Source of the DNA: Enterococcus sp. 4G2_DIV0659
GTDB lineage: Bacteria > Bacillota > Bacilli > Lactobacillales > Enterococcaceae
Assembly (NCBI RefSeq): GCF_002140715.2
Contig: NZ_NGLE02000001.1
Span: forward strand, 2,508,001 to 2,572,000
Reading direction: 5' to 3'
Length of the DNA: 64,000 nt
Of the stretch, positions 34,576-43,773 are shown piece after piece; positions within the stretch are counted from its first letter, which is position 1; each line of letters opens with the position of its first letter. Both the position numbers and the translations under genes were made by a program. The notes beneath the pieces were generated by a model. That model was given only the letters and a program-made list of their open reading frames with translations, had not been told where the DNA came from and ran no database searches.

Positions 34576-36156
34576 ATGAAATTAAGACCGTACCAAGATG
34601 AATCAAAAGTAGCCGTTCAAAACGAATGGAGCGAAGGAAAGAAAAAAACGTTATTAGTATTACCTACTGGATGCGGTAAAACGATTGTATTCAGTAAAAT
34701 CATTGAGGATCGTGTGCGTTTAGGTGAACGTGGTCTTGTTTTAGCCCATCGTGGTGAACTATTGGATCAAGCCTCTGATAAGCTGGAAAAGGCAACAGGG
34801 TTAAAGACGGCAAAAGAGAAGGCAGAACAAACCAGTATAGGTAGCTTTTTCCGGGTAGTAGTTGGATCAGTACAAACGATGTATCAAGAGAAACGTCTGA
34901 GCCAATTTCCACCAGATTACTTTGATTTCATTGTAGTAGATGAAGCACATCATTGTATATCGGATGGTTACCAGCGTGTATTGAAACACTTTGAATCAGC
35001 TAATGTGTTAGGAGTGACAGCCACGCCAGATCGTGGAGATATGCGGAATTTGGGTAGCTACTTTGAATCGTTAGCTTACGAATATACATTACCTAAAGCA
35101 ATTAAAGAAGGATACTTAGCACCGATCAAGGCGGTAACTGTTCCGCTCAAATTAGATTTATCAGGAGTTGGCCAACAAACAGGGGATTTCAAAACGAAGG
35201 ATTTGGGCACAGTTCTTGATCCTTATCTGGATTCGATTGCTGATGAAATGCTGCAATACTGCAAAGATCGTAAAACAGTTATTTTTCTACCACTAGTAAA
35301 GACTAGCCAAAAATTCACAGAAATTTTGAATCGAAAAGGATTCAAAGCGGCAGAAGTAAACGGGGAAAGTAAAGATCGTGCTGAAGTATTAGAAGACTTT
35401 GACAGTGGAAAATACAACGTTCTTTGTAATTCTATGTTGCTTACTGAAGGTTGGGACTGTCCGAGTGTCGATTGTGTCATCGTTTTACGTCCGACGAAGG
35501 TACGTAGTTTATACAGTCAAATGGTTGGTCGTGGTACTCGTTTATTCCCAGGGAAAGAAGAACTATTATTACTGGACTTTCTTTGGCACACTGAACGCCA
35601 TGAATTATGTCATCCAGCACATTTGATTGCTGAGAATGAAGAAGTAGCCAAAAAGATGACTGAGAACATTGAAGAAGCTGGTTGTCCTATTGATTTAGAA
35701 GAAGCGGAAGCAAAGGCTGCAGATGATGTTATCGCTCAACGTGAGGAAGCTTTAGCCAAACAACTTGCTGAAATGAAGAAACGCAAACGCAAATTAGTTG
35801 ATCCTCTGCAATTTGAAATGAGTATTCAAGCAGAAGACTTATCAAGCTATGTACCTTCATTCGGTTGGGAAATGGGACCACCAACAGACAAACAAGTTTC
35901 AGCATTAGAAAAAATGGGTATCATGCCAGATGAAATTGATAATGCAGGAAAAGCTACTAAATTATTAGAGCGATTAGACAAACGTCGCCAAGAAGGTTTG
36001 GCTACACCTAAACAAATACGCTTCTTAGAACAACGAGGATTTCAACATGTCGGAAAATGGCAGTTTGACGGTGCTAGAAAATTAATAGATCGAATCGCCG
36101 GCAATGGTTGGAGAATTCCTCAGGGAATTGATCCAGCTACCTACGAGGGACACTAA
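34576..36156 (+). CDS. SF2 DEAD/DEAH-box helicase
   Basis: The 526-residue protein has the SF2 motifs LPTGCGKT (I, about 30), VVDEAHH (II, DEAH, about 120), GVTATPDR (III), and the C-terminal motifs MLLTEGWDCPSVDC (V) and QMVGRGTR (VI). A helical C-terminal region follows. This is the phage replication helicase type that sits upstream of a primase-helicase in Gram-positive siphophages. Its role is probably DNA unwinding for replication or recombination. Confidence 0.88.
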   Translation: MKLRPYQDESKVAVQNEWSEGKKKTLLVLPTGCGKTIVFSKIIEDRVRLGERGLVLAHRGELLDQASDKLEKATGLKTAKEKAEQTSIGSFFRVVVGSVQTMYQEKRLSQFPPDYFDFIVVDEAHHCISDGYQRVLKHFESANVLGVTATPDRGDMRNLGSYFESLAYEYTLPKAIKEGYLAPIKAVTVPLKLDLSGVGQQTGDFKTKDLGTVLDPYLDSIADEMLQYCKDRKTVIFLPLVKTSQKFTEILNRKGFKAAEVNGESKDRAEVLEDFDSGKYNVLCNSMLLTEGWDCPSVDCVIVLRPTKVRSLYSQMVGRGTRLFPGKEELLLLDFLWHTERHELCHPAHLIAENEEVAKKMTENIEEAGCPIDLEEAEAKAADDVIAQREEALAKQLAEMKKRKRKLVDPLQFEMSIQAEDLSSYVPSFGWEMGPPTDKQVSALEKMGIMPDEIDNAGKATKLLERLDKRRQEGLATPKQIRFLEQRGFQHVGKWQFDGARKLIDRIAGNGWRIPQGIDPATYEGH

Positions 36157-36157
36157 G

Positions 36158-36418
36158 ATGGTTAAAGTGACGTACGACGTAAAATTATACTCGGATAACA
36201 TGCCGTTGTACCATAATGGGTTCAGATATTGTGGTAGATATTCCGGAGGTGAAACCTTTAAAAGGCTATCAGAGGCAGAAGAATATGCAAAAAATATCAC
36301 TAATAAATATACGTGGTTATTAGGTGGCTATTCTCACATAGTCAAACTAACTTATTTAGGTTTTTATGAAGGTTACAAAAAGGAACTTGTTAAAGAAATA
36401 GAGTACAAAGGAGAATGA
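36158..36418 (+). CDS. Small phage protein, unknown
   Basis: The ATG at 36158, one base after the helicase stop, gives an 86-residue basic protein rich in Tyr and Gly (GFRYCGRYSGGETFKRLSE). It overlaps the following primase frame slightly. No family is recognised. Confidence 0.55.
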   Translation: MVKVTYDVKLYSDNMPLYHNGFRYCGRYSGGETFKRLSEAEEYAKNITNKYTWLLGGYSHIVKLTYLGFYEGYKKELVKEIEYKGE

Positions 36419-36423
36419 CCCAG

Positions 36424-38658
36424 ATGCAAAGAACACTTGATCTAACTGAACTACTAAACTACATTGATCCAGCAAGTCTGGATTATCAAGAATGGGTCAA
36501 TGTGGGTATGGCTTTAAAACAAGAAGGTTACACTGCAGAAGACTGGGACGAATGGAGCCACAACGACAACAGATATCATCCTGGCGAATGTTTAAAGAAA
36601 TGGGAAACATTTAAAGGTACTGGATTACCAGTAACTGGAGCTACAATCACACAACTAGCGAAAGAAAATGGATGGCAAAGCTCCTACTCTGATGACGATT
36701 CTTTTCTTGATTGGAATGATAGTTTCATCGCTACTGATGTAGATAAGGGCTATAAACTAGTAAAAACTGATTGGGTCATGGGAAAAGAAATTCAAGAACC
36801 AAAACATTGGAATCCATCCCAAGAGATTATCGATTACTTAGAAGCTGTTTTTTCTCCTGGGGATATTATCAGTTATGTAAATGATGGCTATCTGCATAAA
36901 AATGGTGATATTGAAAAATGGCTTCCTAAGTCTGGGGTATATACAAAAACGGCTGGTGATCTCATTGAAGGGTTAAGAAAGTACAACGGAGACATCGGTG
37001 CAGTCATGGGAGATCCTAATCCAGCATGTGGTGCTTGGGTTCGTTTCAATCCACTTGATGGCGAAGGAATCAAAAATACTAATGTAGTTGATTTCAGATA
37101 TGCTCTAGTTGAATCAGACAGCATGAAAATTGAGCAGCAGCATGAAATCCTTAGAGAACTTGAGTTGCCAATTGTCGCACTGACTTATTCAGGAGGAAAA
37201 AGCCTTCACGCAATCGTGAAAGTTGATGCCGTTAATTACCCACAGTATCAAGAACGAGTTGATTACTTATACAAGATAGTAGAAAAAAACGGTCTTAGAG
37301 TAGATAAACAGAACAAGAATCCTTCTAGACTAACAAGATTACCAGGATTTATCAGAGGCGATAAAAAGCAATTCCTCATTGCAAAAAATATAGGTAAAGG
37401 TTCATGGGAAGAATGGCAAGAATATATCGAAGACATGAACGATAACTTGCCAGATCCCGAAAGTCTAGCTGATATCTTTGATACTGAAATTGAGCTAGCT
37501 CCTGAATTAATCAAAGGCGTTCTGCGTCAAGGTCATAAAATGTTAATTGCTGGACCTAGTAAGGCCGGTAAGTCGTTTCTGTTGATGCAGTTGGTTATTG
37601 CAATCGCTGAAGGTACTAACTGGATGGGATTCCCATGTACTCAAGGTAAAGTTCTATACGTGAATCTGGAGCTTGACGCCAATTCAGCCAAAAATAGAAT
37701 TGTTGAGATTTATAATCGTTTAGGCAATGGTCATGAGAATGTAGCTAATATTGATATTTGGAATTTACGTGGTAAAACAAGTCCGATGGACAAGTTAGCT
37801 CCTAAATTAATCAGACGTGCTCAAAAAGCTGGGTACATTGCAGTAGTGATCGATCCAATTTATAAAGTATTGACGGGTGACGAAAACAGCGCTCATGAAA
37901 TGGCCAACTTTACGAATCAATTTGACAAGATAGCAACAGAACTTGGTTGTGCGGTTATCTATTGTCATCACCACAGCAAAGGATCACAAGGTGGCAAAAA
38001 TTCAATGGATCGTTCTAGTGGTTCCGGAGTATTCGCCAGAGATCCAGATGCAATCCTCGATTTAATTGAGTTACCAGTCACGGAAGATCGATACATGGTT
38101 TTAGAGAATCAGGCAATTTGTGACACATATTCCAGAGCAATCAAGTTCTATAATCCTTCCTATGATGAAATAGGCCTTGACGATCAACTCAGCAAGAAGC
38201 AAATGAGCCATCACTTAATGACAGCCATTCAAGCACAACCAACGCTAGCGATCATAGAACAGGAACGTCAAAAAGCGGTTGAAGCGGCTAGACAATGTAG
38301 TGCTTGGCGATTAAATGGTACGTTGCGTGAGTTTCCGAGATTCAAGACGGTAAATGCTTGGTTCAAGTTTCCAGTTCATATTCTGGATGATTCGTTGCAG
38401 GATGTGCAAATTGAGGAAAACGCAAATGATAAGTGGAAAAAAGGCGTACAAAAATCAAACGAAAGTCGTTCGGAAAAAAGCAACAGAGAACTTGAGGAAG
38501 CATTTAATATTCTCAGCCCTAATGGTGAAGCGATCGGAGTTAATGAAGTAGCTGATTATTTAGATATAAAAAGAAATAGCGTTTATACCAGAGTAAAAAA
38601 ACATGGGAAATTTGAAATCAACAGTGGTGAAATGACAAGGATCGAAAATGATAAATAA
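36424..38658 (+). CDS. Phage primase-helicase (PriCT-2 and RepA-like ATPase)
   Basis: The ATG at 36424 is 10 bases after AAAGGAG and is preferred over ATG 36415. The 744 residues comprise an N-terminal PriCT-2 type domain (about 1-80), an archaeo-eukaryotic-like primase region (about 100-330), a RepA/RecA-like ATPase with Walker A GPSKAGKSFLLM (about 378) and YVNLELD plus VVIDPIYK, and a C-terminal winged helix (about 690-744). This is the main replication protein of the prophage. A hairpin-rich non-coding region follows, where the origin may lie. Confidence 0.85.
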   Translation: MQRTLDLTELLNYIDPASLDYQEWVNVGMALKQEGYTAEDWDEWSHNDNRYHPGECLKKWETFKGTGLPVTGATITQLAKENGWQSSYSDDDSFLDWNDSFIATDVDKGYKLVKTDWVMGKEIQEPKHWNPSQEIIDYLEAVFSPGDIISYVNDGYLHKNGDIEKWLPKSGVYTKTAGDLIEGLRKYNGDIGAVMGDPNPACGAWVRFNPLDGEGIKNTNVVDFRYALVESDSMKIEQQHEILRELELPIVALTYSGGKSLHAIVKVDAVNYPQYQERVDYLYKIVEKNGLRVDKQNKNPSRLTRLPGFIRGDKKQFLIAKNIGKGSWEEWQEYIEDMNDNLPDPESLADIFDTEIELAPELIKGVLRQGHKMLIAGPSKAGKSFLLMQLVIAIAEGTNWMGFPCTQGKVLYVNLELDANSAKNRIVEIYNRLGNGHENVANIDIWNLRGKTSPMDKLAPKLIRRAQKAGYIAVVIDPIYKVLTGDENSAHEMANFTNQFDKIATELGCAVIYCHHHSKGSQGGKNSMDRSSGSGVFARDPDAILDLIELPVTEDRYMVLENQAICDTYSRAIKFYNPSYDEIGLDDQLSKKQMSHHLMTAIQAQPTLAIIEQERQKAVEAARQCSAWRLNGTLREFPRFKTVNAWFKFPVHILDDSLQDVQIEENANDKWKKGVQKSNESRSEKSNRELEEAFNILSPNGEAIGVNEVADYLDIKRNSVYTRVKKHGKFEINSGEMTRIENDK

Positions 38659-38662
38659 AAAT

Positions 38663-38808
38663 TGTCGGTGTCTAGGCTAGTCCTATCTAAATAGCTTATT
38701 AACGTTGTCGGCTAAAAAGAAAAGACACCGACAGACAACCTCAAAAACCTTGTCACACCGCTGTCCGCCATCCTTGTCTACTCTCTCGAAAGAGAGAAGA
38801 GTAGACAA
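38663..38808. other. Hairpin-rich region after the primase gene, candidate origin
   Basis: Two perfect inverted repeats with 11-bp arms lie here: TGTCGGTGTCT (38663-38673 with 38723-38733) and TTGTCTACTCT (38774-38784 with 38798-38808). The intervening and following DNA is rich in GACA/TGTC words. This 240-base gene-free stretch directly after the primase is a plausible replication origin; terminators or regulatory hairpins are alternatives. Confidence 0.45.
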
Positions 38809-38898
38809 AAGGATAAGACGAGACAATTTTTTGAGACGACAGAAAAAAATAAAGACGGCATATAACAGAATAAAATAACAAGAAATGAGGTTAAAGGA

Positions 38899-39192
38899 AT
38901 GAAAGCTTACGAAGTGAAAAAGATGATGAGTGATTATTCAGCTAATGCAACACTAAAAGAAATTTTTGAAGATTGTGGAAGACCCTATAAATGCCCTCAA
39001 TGTAAAGGTTCAGGGTTTTATCAGAAAAAAATAAGAGTTCCCTATCCAAGTGGGCTTCCTGATTCTGGGTGGGTGCCCGATACGATTGAATATAAGAGAA
39101 CTGAGTGTGAATTATGCGATGGTCATGGCTGGGCTACTAAAGAATATAAACCTAAAATGGTTCAAGAAGGATGGGAGGATATAGAAAAATGA
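38899..39192 (+). CDS. DnaJ-like zinc-finger phage protein
   Basis: The 97-residue protein has two CxxCxGxG-type elements, CPQCKGSGF (about 32-40) and CELCDGHGW (about 71-79), the zinc-binding pattern of the DnaJ cysteine-rich domain. Small proteins with this pattern are common in phage late-early regions. The gene overlaps the next by ATGA. Confidence 0.65.
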   Translation: MKAYEVKKMMSDYSANATLKEIFEDCGRPYKCPQCKGSGFYQKKIRVPYPSGLPDSGWVPDTIEYKRTECELCDGHGWATKEYKPKMVQEGWEDIEK

Positions 39193-39539
39193 GATATAGA
39201 AAAAAACCAGTGGTAATTGAAGCTGTGAGATTTAATAAGACAAAATGGTTAGATGAAATATCACAAGCAAAAAAGAGCGAGTCATTCCCTAGGGTGTTAT
39301 TGAGTATTATATCTGGTTTTAGTCCTGTCATTGAAACACTTGAAGGTGATATGAAAGTTAATGACGGTGACTATATCATCAAAGGAGTACAAGGTGAGTT
39401 TTACCCGTGCAAGCCAGATATTTTCCTTGCTACCTACGAGAAAGTGGAAGAGGAAAAAAACACAGGATATTTTACACATGGTGGTACTTGGGTGGAAAAT
39501 ATTCCCGATGATGAAAGATGGGGGAATGAACTTGATTGA
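39189..39539 (+). CDS. Phage protein, unknown (YopX/DUF-like)
   Basis: The start is the ATG at 39189 overlapping the preceding stop. The 116 residues begin MRYRKKPVVIEAVRF, a beginning shared by a widespread family of small phage proteins of unknown function with a conserved GDYIIKGVQGEFYPCKPDIF segment. The last 14 bases overlap the RusA gene. Confidence 0.65.
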   Translation: MRYRKKPVVIEAVRFNKTKWLDEISQAKKSESFPRVLLSIISGFSPVIETLEGDMKVNDGDYIIKGVQGEFYPCKPDIFLATYEKVEEEKNTGYFTHGGTWVENIPDDERWGNELD

Positions 39540-39924
39540 ATTTTTTCTACACATGGTGCCCCCAGAAACAACCCATCAACAAAAGAAAGTTCATGTTGTC
39601 AATAATAAGCCAGTGTTTTATGAGCCAGATGATCTAAAGGCTGCACGATCTAAATTGATGACACATCTAGCCAAGCATGTTCCAGATGAACGAATGGGCG
39701 GACCAGTAAGAATGACCATAAAGTGGTGTTTTCCAATTGTTGGTGATCATACCAATGGTGAGTACAAATATACAAAACCTGATCTGGACAACAGCAATAA
39801 GTTGATTCAGGATTGTTTAACGAAATTAAATTTCTGGAAAGATGATTCCTATGTGGTCAGTTTGATTGCTGAAAAGTTCTGGTCGGACATTCCAGGTATT
39901 TATATCAGAATAGAGGCGATTTAA
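39526..39924 (+). CDS. rusA: Holliday junction resolvase RusA
   Basis: The ATG at 39526 gives 132 residues, the normal RusA length; the longer frame has no binding site. It contains KPDLDNSNKLIQDCL (about 80-94), with the conserved acidic residues used for magnesium, and the FWKDDSYV segment. RusA cuts Holliday junctions made during phage recombination and resolves DNA before packaging. It is part of the phage recombination set. Confidence 0.85.
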   Translation: MNLIEFFLHMVPPETTHQQKKVHVVNNKPVFYEPDDLKAARSKLMTHLAKHVPDERMGGPVRMTIKWCFPIVGDHTNGEYKYTKPDLDNSNKLIQDCLTKLNFWKDDSYVVSLIAEKFWSDIPGIYIRIEAI

Positions 39925-40146
39925 GTGAATTGGTCAGACGTTTTTATAGATATTCAAAAATGGATGGATGCATCAAACATTATTAGAGTACAGCATCCGA
40001 TCACCACCGATGAATACTGGGATTGGTTAGTTCAAACGCTTGGTTACTTAGGCAATAAATATGATAACCATCCTGTGGTGTTGGGGTTTCTAACAGTGTT
40101 GATTGGCGTTCAAGAAGAAAACTACAAACAATTAGCCGGGAGGTAA
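39925..40146 (+). CDS. Small phage protein, unknown
   Basis: A GTG directly after the RusA stop starts a 73-residue acidic, Trp-rich protein (MNWSDVFIDIQKWMDASN) with two amphipathic helices. It is followed one base later by the ArpU gene. No family is recognised. Confidence 0.5.
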   Translation: MNWSDVFIDIQKWMDASNIIRVQHPITTDEYWDWLVQTLGYLGNKYDNHPVVLGFLTVLIGVQEENYKQLAGR

Positions 40147-40147
40147 A

Positions 40148-40642
40148 ATGATGGAAGAACAGATTCAAATAGTGGAGCTTAGTGAAAAAACTATGGATCA
40201 AATAGCTAAAAAACTTCACAAATTAAATTTAGCAGAAAAAAAGAAAATTAGAGATAATGCATATCACAATACTAAAATGCTGCTGACTAATTATCATGTT
40301 TTAAAAGCGCATTGTGATGTCGTCAATGAACAATTGATTGAAGAGGTAGGTAGTATTTGGAGTGATGATAGATTTGAATTGAGTAGTCTTTTAGAACATA
40401 AAGCTAAAACTGCAAAATTGATGATTCATGTAGATCGCTCACTTGAAAAATTTAAAGAACTTGATCCTGCTGGTTACGATATATTAAAAATGAAATATCT
40501 GAATAAACTAAGAGTTAGTGATATGGAAATAGCCGTAGAGTATGGCGTTGATAGAAGTGTAATTAGCAAAAGATTTGATAAACATATTAAAAAATTATCA
40601 ATAATTTTATTTGGTATGGAAGTGATTGTATCTGAAATGTAA
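40148..40642 (+). CDS. ArpU family late-gene regulator
   Basis: The 164-residue protein belongs to the ArpU/RinA group: a charged N-terminal helical region and a C-terminal sigma-like helix-turn-helix (KMKYLNKLRVSDMEIAVEY then GVDRSVISKRFDKHIKK). These proteins activate transcription of packaging, structural and lysis genes. It is the last gene before the late region, and a pair of direct repeats follows its stop codon. Confidence 0.82.
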   Translation: MMEEQIQIVELSEKTMDQIAKKLHKLNLAEKKKIRDNAYHNTKMLLTNYHVLKAHCDVVNEQLIEEVGSIWSDDRFELSSLLEHKAKTAKLMIHVDRSLEKFKELDPAGYDILKMKYLNKLRVSDMEIAVEYGVDRSVISKRFDKHIKKLSIILFGMEVIVSEM

Positions 40643-40689
40643 TGCACATTTCATGCCCCCTTGGTGCACATTTTCCATGTTATTATGAT
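40643..40689 (+). promoter_or_regulatory. Candidate ArpU-controlled late promoter
   Basis: TGCACATTT occurs at 40643-40651 and 40665-40673, 22 bases (two helical turns) apart. TTGGTG at 40661-40666 and TATGAT at 40684-40689 with a 17-base spacer form a weak-35 promoter overlapping the second repeat, the usual arrangement of an activator-dependent promoter. Confidence 0.5.
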
Positions 40690-40738
40690 AGCGTGAAATA
40701 AGTAGGTTATAAAGACTCCTTTTATTCTATATTTTTGG

Positions 40739-40744
40739 TATAAT
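40739..40744 (+). promoter_or_regulatory. Extended -10 promoter element
   Basis: TATAAT preceded by TGG (TGn extended -10) lies 34 bases before the start at 40778 and could drive that gene independently. Confidence 0.4.
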
Positions 40745-40777
40745 TAAAGTATCATAATGAAAGGAGGGGTGACTATT

Positions 40778-41068
40778 ATGTTATCAGGTGGAGCGAAATT
40801 CAAATGCAGTAACAGAGAATGTTCAGAAATAATCGAATTAAATTCAAACGACTTTGATTTTCAGAATACATGGACTGATGAAGATCGTGGTATGGGTTCA
40901 GAAGAAGGGTATGAAGGTGAAGCACAAGTAGTATGCCCTAATTGTAATGAAGAATATGAAGTGTCCTATGAATATACTGAATATCCAATAGGAGCACCAA
41001 ATTTTGAAGAAGGTCCCAAATTCAACAAAAATGTGGATATTTTAGAAAACACTTTAACAATTTTTTAA
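40778..41068 (+). CDS. Acidic zinc-ribbon phage protein, unknown
   Basis: The ATG at 40778, behind AAGGAGG, gives 96 residues with two cysteine pairs, CSNREC (about 9-14) and CPNC (about 54-57), and a very acidic composition with Tyr. It has its own promoter-like sequence and a terminator-like hairpin behind it, so it may be an independently expressed cargo gene. No family is recognised. Confidence 0.6.
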   Translation: MLSGGAKFKCSNRECSEIIELNSNDFDFQNTWTDEDRGMGSEEGYEGEAQVVCPNCNEEYEVSYEYTEYPIGAPNFEEGPKFNKNVDILENTLTIF

Positions 41069-41086
41069 CAAATAATATTAGTTACT

Positions 41087-41113
41087 AGTCATCGCTTATG
41101 TGGTGGCTTTTTA
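41087..41113 (+). terminator. Terminator after the zinc-ribbon gene
   Basis: AGTCATCGC (41087-41095) pairs with GTGGTGGCT (41100-41108), with G-T wobbles, followed by TTTTTA. Late transcription through it would need antitermination or a further promoter. Confidence 0.6.
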
Positions 41114-41180
41114 TATTTTAACCTTTCATTTAACGTTTCTTTATGATAGAATTAATTTTCATAAAGAAAGGAGTGTTTTT

Positions 41181-41693
41181 TTGTTTAAGAAAAGTTTAGT
41201 GTTTGCAAGTTGTTTGGTAGCTGTAGGGATGTTTGGGGTTGCTAATGCAGCAGAAGCAGAAGAACAAATCCCAGATGCGTTAAATTACTCTATTACGCGT
41301 GCATTGCCGCTTATACAGGAAGCGGAGCTAAAAACTGGAGAATTTGTAGAGTTTAATGTTGGTGGATTTTCTAGCCAACAATTAGCTTCGAAATTTAAAG
41401 TTAAATTTAAAATCGATTCTTGCGAACCAGAAGCGATAGTTGTTGATAGATTCGGTCTATATGACAACGTTCACAATCGATATAATTCTTTCATGGAATA
41501 TGGCACAAATGGAACTATTGATTTTACAGTACAACATAATTTTCCAGGATCAGCAAACTATGTTGGGAAAGAAAGAATTAGAGTCATGAATGCATCGGTA
41601 ACAACACTAAAAATAAAAGTAGGATTAACTTCAGGGGTTCACGTGAAATCTCAGGAAGTCATTGACTACAGCGATATTGATTTTAATTTATAA
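41181..41693 (+). CDS. Secreted protein, candidate lysogenic conversion gene
   Basis: A TTG at 41181, 7 bases after AAAGGAG, starts a 170-residue protein with a clear signal peptide (FKKSLVFASCLVAVGMFGV then ANAAEA). The mature part (about 145 residues) is beta-rich with one cysteine and no known domain. It stands between two terminators, outside the packaging operon, and is therefore probably expressed on its own. Secreted cargo genes at this place are known from other prophages, but the function here is unknown. Confidence 0.7.
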   Translation: MFKKSLVFASCLVAVGMFGVANAAEAEEQIPDALNYSITRALPLIQEAELKTGEFVEFNVGGFSSQQLASKFKVKFKIDSCEPEAIVVDRFGLYDNVHNRYNSFMEYGTNGTIDFTVQHNFPGSANYVGKERIRVMNASVTTLKIKVGLTSGVHVKSQEVIDYSDIDFNL

Positions 41694-41698
41694 AACAA

Positions 41699-41730
41699 AC
41701 AAGGAGACAGCTCAACGGCTATCTCCTTGT
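41699..41730 (+). terminator. Terminator after the secreted protein gene
   Basis: ACAAGGAGACAGC (41699-41711) pairs with its complement at 41718-41730 with one mismatch and a 6-base loop, followed by TTTG. The next 170 bases up to the terminase hold no gene and may contain the late promoter. Confidence 0.7.
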
Positions 41731-41900
41731 TTTGTGTCGTGGTTTATACTGCTTATCCCTGTGACGGTGATAGATATCATGCAGTATTTTTAACCATGGA
41801 TAAAGTTTTATACAGTATATCTAATATGGCAGTACCTTCTTATGAGGTTGCCAAGTCAATGTAATATTATTATAACACAAAAAACTTAGGTGGTGAGATC

Positions 41901-42374
41901 ATGGCGAAATTGACAGAAAAACAAAGATTATTTGCGGAAGAGTATGTTTTGAATTTTGGGAATGGAACCCAAGCAGCGATAAAAGCTGGTTATTCCAAAA
42001 AGTCCGCAAGAGATATTGCAAAAGAGAACCTGACAAAACCCCACATTCGAGAATATTTAAAAAAAATCACAGCTCAAGCGAACCAAGAGCGAATAATGAG
42101 TGTTGAAGAAGCTCTTTCTATTTCTGCATCAATCGCCCGTGGTCAGCCTATGAAATATGAGTTTCAAGAATTCGATCCAGAAACGAATGAAGTTATTAAC
42201 GCTGAGAAAAAAGCTTTTTCCGCAGGTATAAAAGAACGGAACCAAGCGCTTGAACATATTTATAAGGCGAATATGGTATTTGAGAAACCAGAAGATAATA
42301 AGAATGCAGATGCCATCGAATGGGCTGAAATGGTTGCTGAAGCCGAAAAAGAATTAGGTGCTTCAGATGGATAA
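41901..42374 (+). CDS. terS: Terminase small subunit
   Basis: The 157-residue protein has the Terminase_2 (SPP1 gp1-like) N-terminal helix-turn-helix: LTEKQRLFAEEYVLNFGNG, then QAAIKAGYSKKSARDIA and the LTKPHIREYL end. It binds the pac or cos site and hands DNA to the large subunit. It overlaps the large-subunit gene by 8 bases, as is usual. It opens the head gene block. Confidence 0.88.
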   Translation: MAKLTEKQRLFAEEYVLNFGNGTQAAIKAGYSKKSARDIAKENLTKPHIREYLKKITAQANQERIMSVEEALSISASIARGQPMKYEFQEFDPETNEVINAEKKAFSAGIKERNQALEHIYKANMVFEKPEDNKNADAIEWAEMVAEAEKELGASDG

Positions 42375-43773
42375 AAAGGCAATGAAAAAACTTATTATCA
42401 TCTGGCGTAAAAATCCTGTTATCTTCGCTAAGCAAGCGTTAGGCTTTGAACCTGATGAATGGCAGCTTGAAGCTCTGAACGATGTACGAGACAATCCACA
42501 AGTAGCAATCAGATCTGGTCAAGGTGTTGGTAAGACATCTATCGAGGCGATTATTATTTTGTGGTATTTGGTCTGTTTTCCGAATGCGAAAGTCATCTGT
42601 ACAGCACCAACGATGCAACAGTTAAATGATGTACTTTGGGCTGAGGTTGCTAAATGGCTAAATACTTCCAAGATCAAGAACATCCTTAAATGGACTAAAA
42701 CGAAGGTCTATATGATTGGCAACGAAGAACGTTGGTTTGCAACAGCAAGAACGGCAACAAAGCCTGAGAACATGCAAGGGTTTCATGAGGACTATATGTT
42801 ATTTGTCGTTGATGAAGCTTCAGGTATTGATGATAACATCATGGAGGCTATTCTTGGAACATTGACGGGTGAACATAATAAAATTATCATGATGGCCAAC
42901 CCGACTAAAACAAGCGGAATCTTTTACGATGCCTTTCATAAAGATCGAGCAGACTGGAAGACGAGAAAAGTTTCTTCTTTCGAAAGCTCCAGGACTAACA
43001 AGAAAAATATTGAAAGATTGATTCGCCGTTATGGTCCAGAAAGTGATGTTGTTCGAGTTCGTGTCTATGGTGATTTCCCACTTGGAGAGCCGAACGCTTG
43101 GATCTCATTATCAGCAGTGGAAGCTGCAATCAATCGAGAGTTGCCTGAAGAATATGAACTAATTAATTCAAAAGAAAATCTATATGACATTCCTAGTCAT
43201 GCGCCTATTGATTTAGGGCTGGACGTTGCCAGATTTGGTGATGATGAAACAGTCCTTGCTACTCGATTAGGCGCTATTTGTTTACCACTGAAAAGCTTTC
43301 AAGGTCAAGACTTAATGAAAACAGTAGGAATGGCAATGAAAGAAGCTAATAAATTGCATGAACTTTATCCAAGCCATAATATACGCATCAAACTTGATGA
43401 TACTGGTGTTGGTGGCGGAGTTACAGACCGATTAAGAGAAATCATCTATGAAGAGGATCTCGAATGGTTATCCGTCCATCCTATTAATTTTGCCAGTAAA
43501 GGGAATAAAGATTATGACGGTATCATTTCACTAATGTACGGCAAGTTTAAAGATGATTTTCTTGAGTCTATTATTTTGCCTGATGATGATGATTTAATGG
43601 GGCAACTTTCTATTAGGCGCTATTCATTAAGTTCAAGAGGGAAAGTATTAATTGAACGCAAAAAAGAAATGAAAAAAAGGGGACTTCCGTCACCCGATAG
43701 AGCCGAAGCGGTGATAATGGCTTTCTACGAACCACCAGTAATTGGTATGCAGTTTATGAAAGGAGGAATTTGA
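42367..43773 (+). CDS. terL: Terminase large subunit
   Basis: The ATG at 42367 follows AGGTG and gives 468 residues. The ATPase half shows the adenine-binding region, Walker A RSGQGVGKTS (about 50) and Walker B FVVDEAS (about 147); the nuclease half has LDVARFGDDE (about 285) and DDTGVGGGVTD, with further acidic residues near PDRAEAV. It packages phage DNA into the procapsid. Terminase_6 type, with SPP1-like portal next to it, suggests headful packaging. Confidence 0.9.
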   Translation: MDKKAMKKLIIIWRKNPVIFAKQALGFEPDEWQLEALNDVRDNPQVAIRSGQGVGKTSIEAIIILWYLVCFPNAKVICTAPTMQQLNDVLWAEVAKWLNTSKIKNILKWTKTKVYMIGNEERWFATARTATKPENMQGFHEDYMLFVVDEASGIDDNIMEAILGTLTGEHNKIIMMANPTKTSGIFYDAFHKDRADWKTRKVSSFESSRTNKKNIERLIRRYGPESDVVRVRVYGDFPLGEPNAWISLSAVEAAINRELPEEYELINSKENLYDIPSHAPIDLGLDVARFGDDETVLATRLGAICLPLKSFQGQDLMKTVGMAMKEANKLHELYPSHNIRIKLDDTGVGGGVTDRLREIIYEEDLEWLSVHPINFASKGNKDYDGIISLMYGKFKDDFLESIILPDDDDLMGQLSIRRYSLSSRGKVLIERKKEMKKRGLPSPDRAEAVIMAFYEPPVIGMQFMKGGI

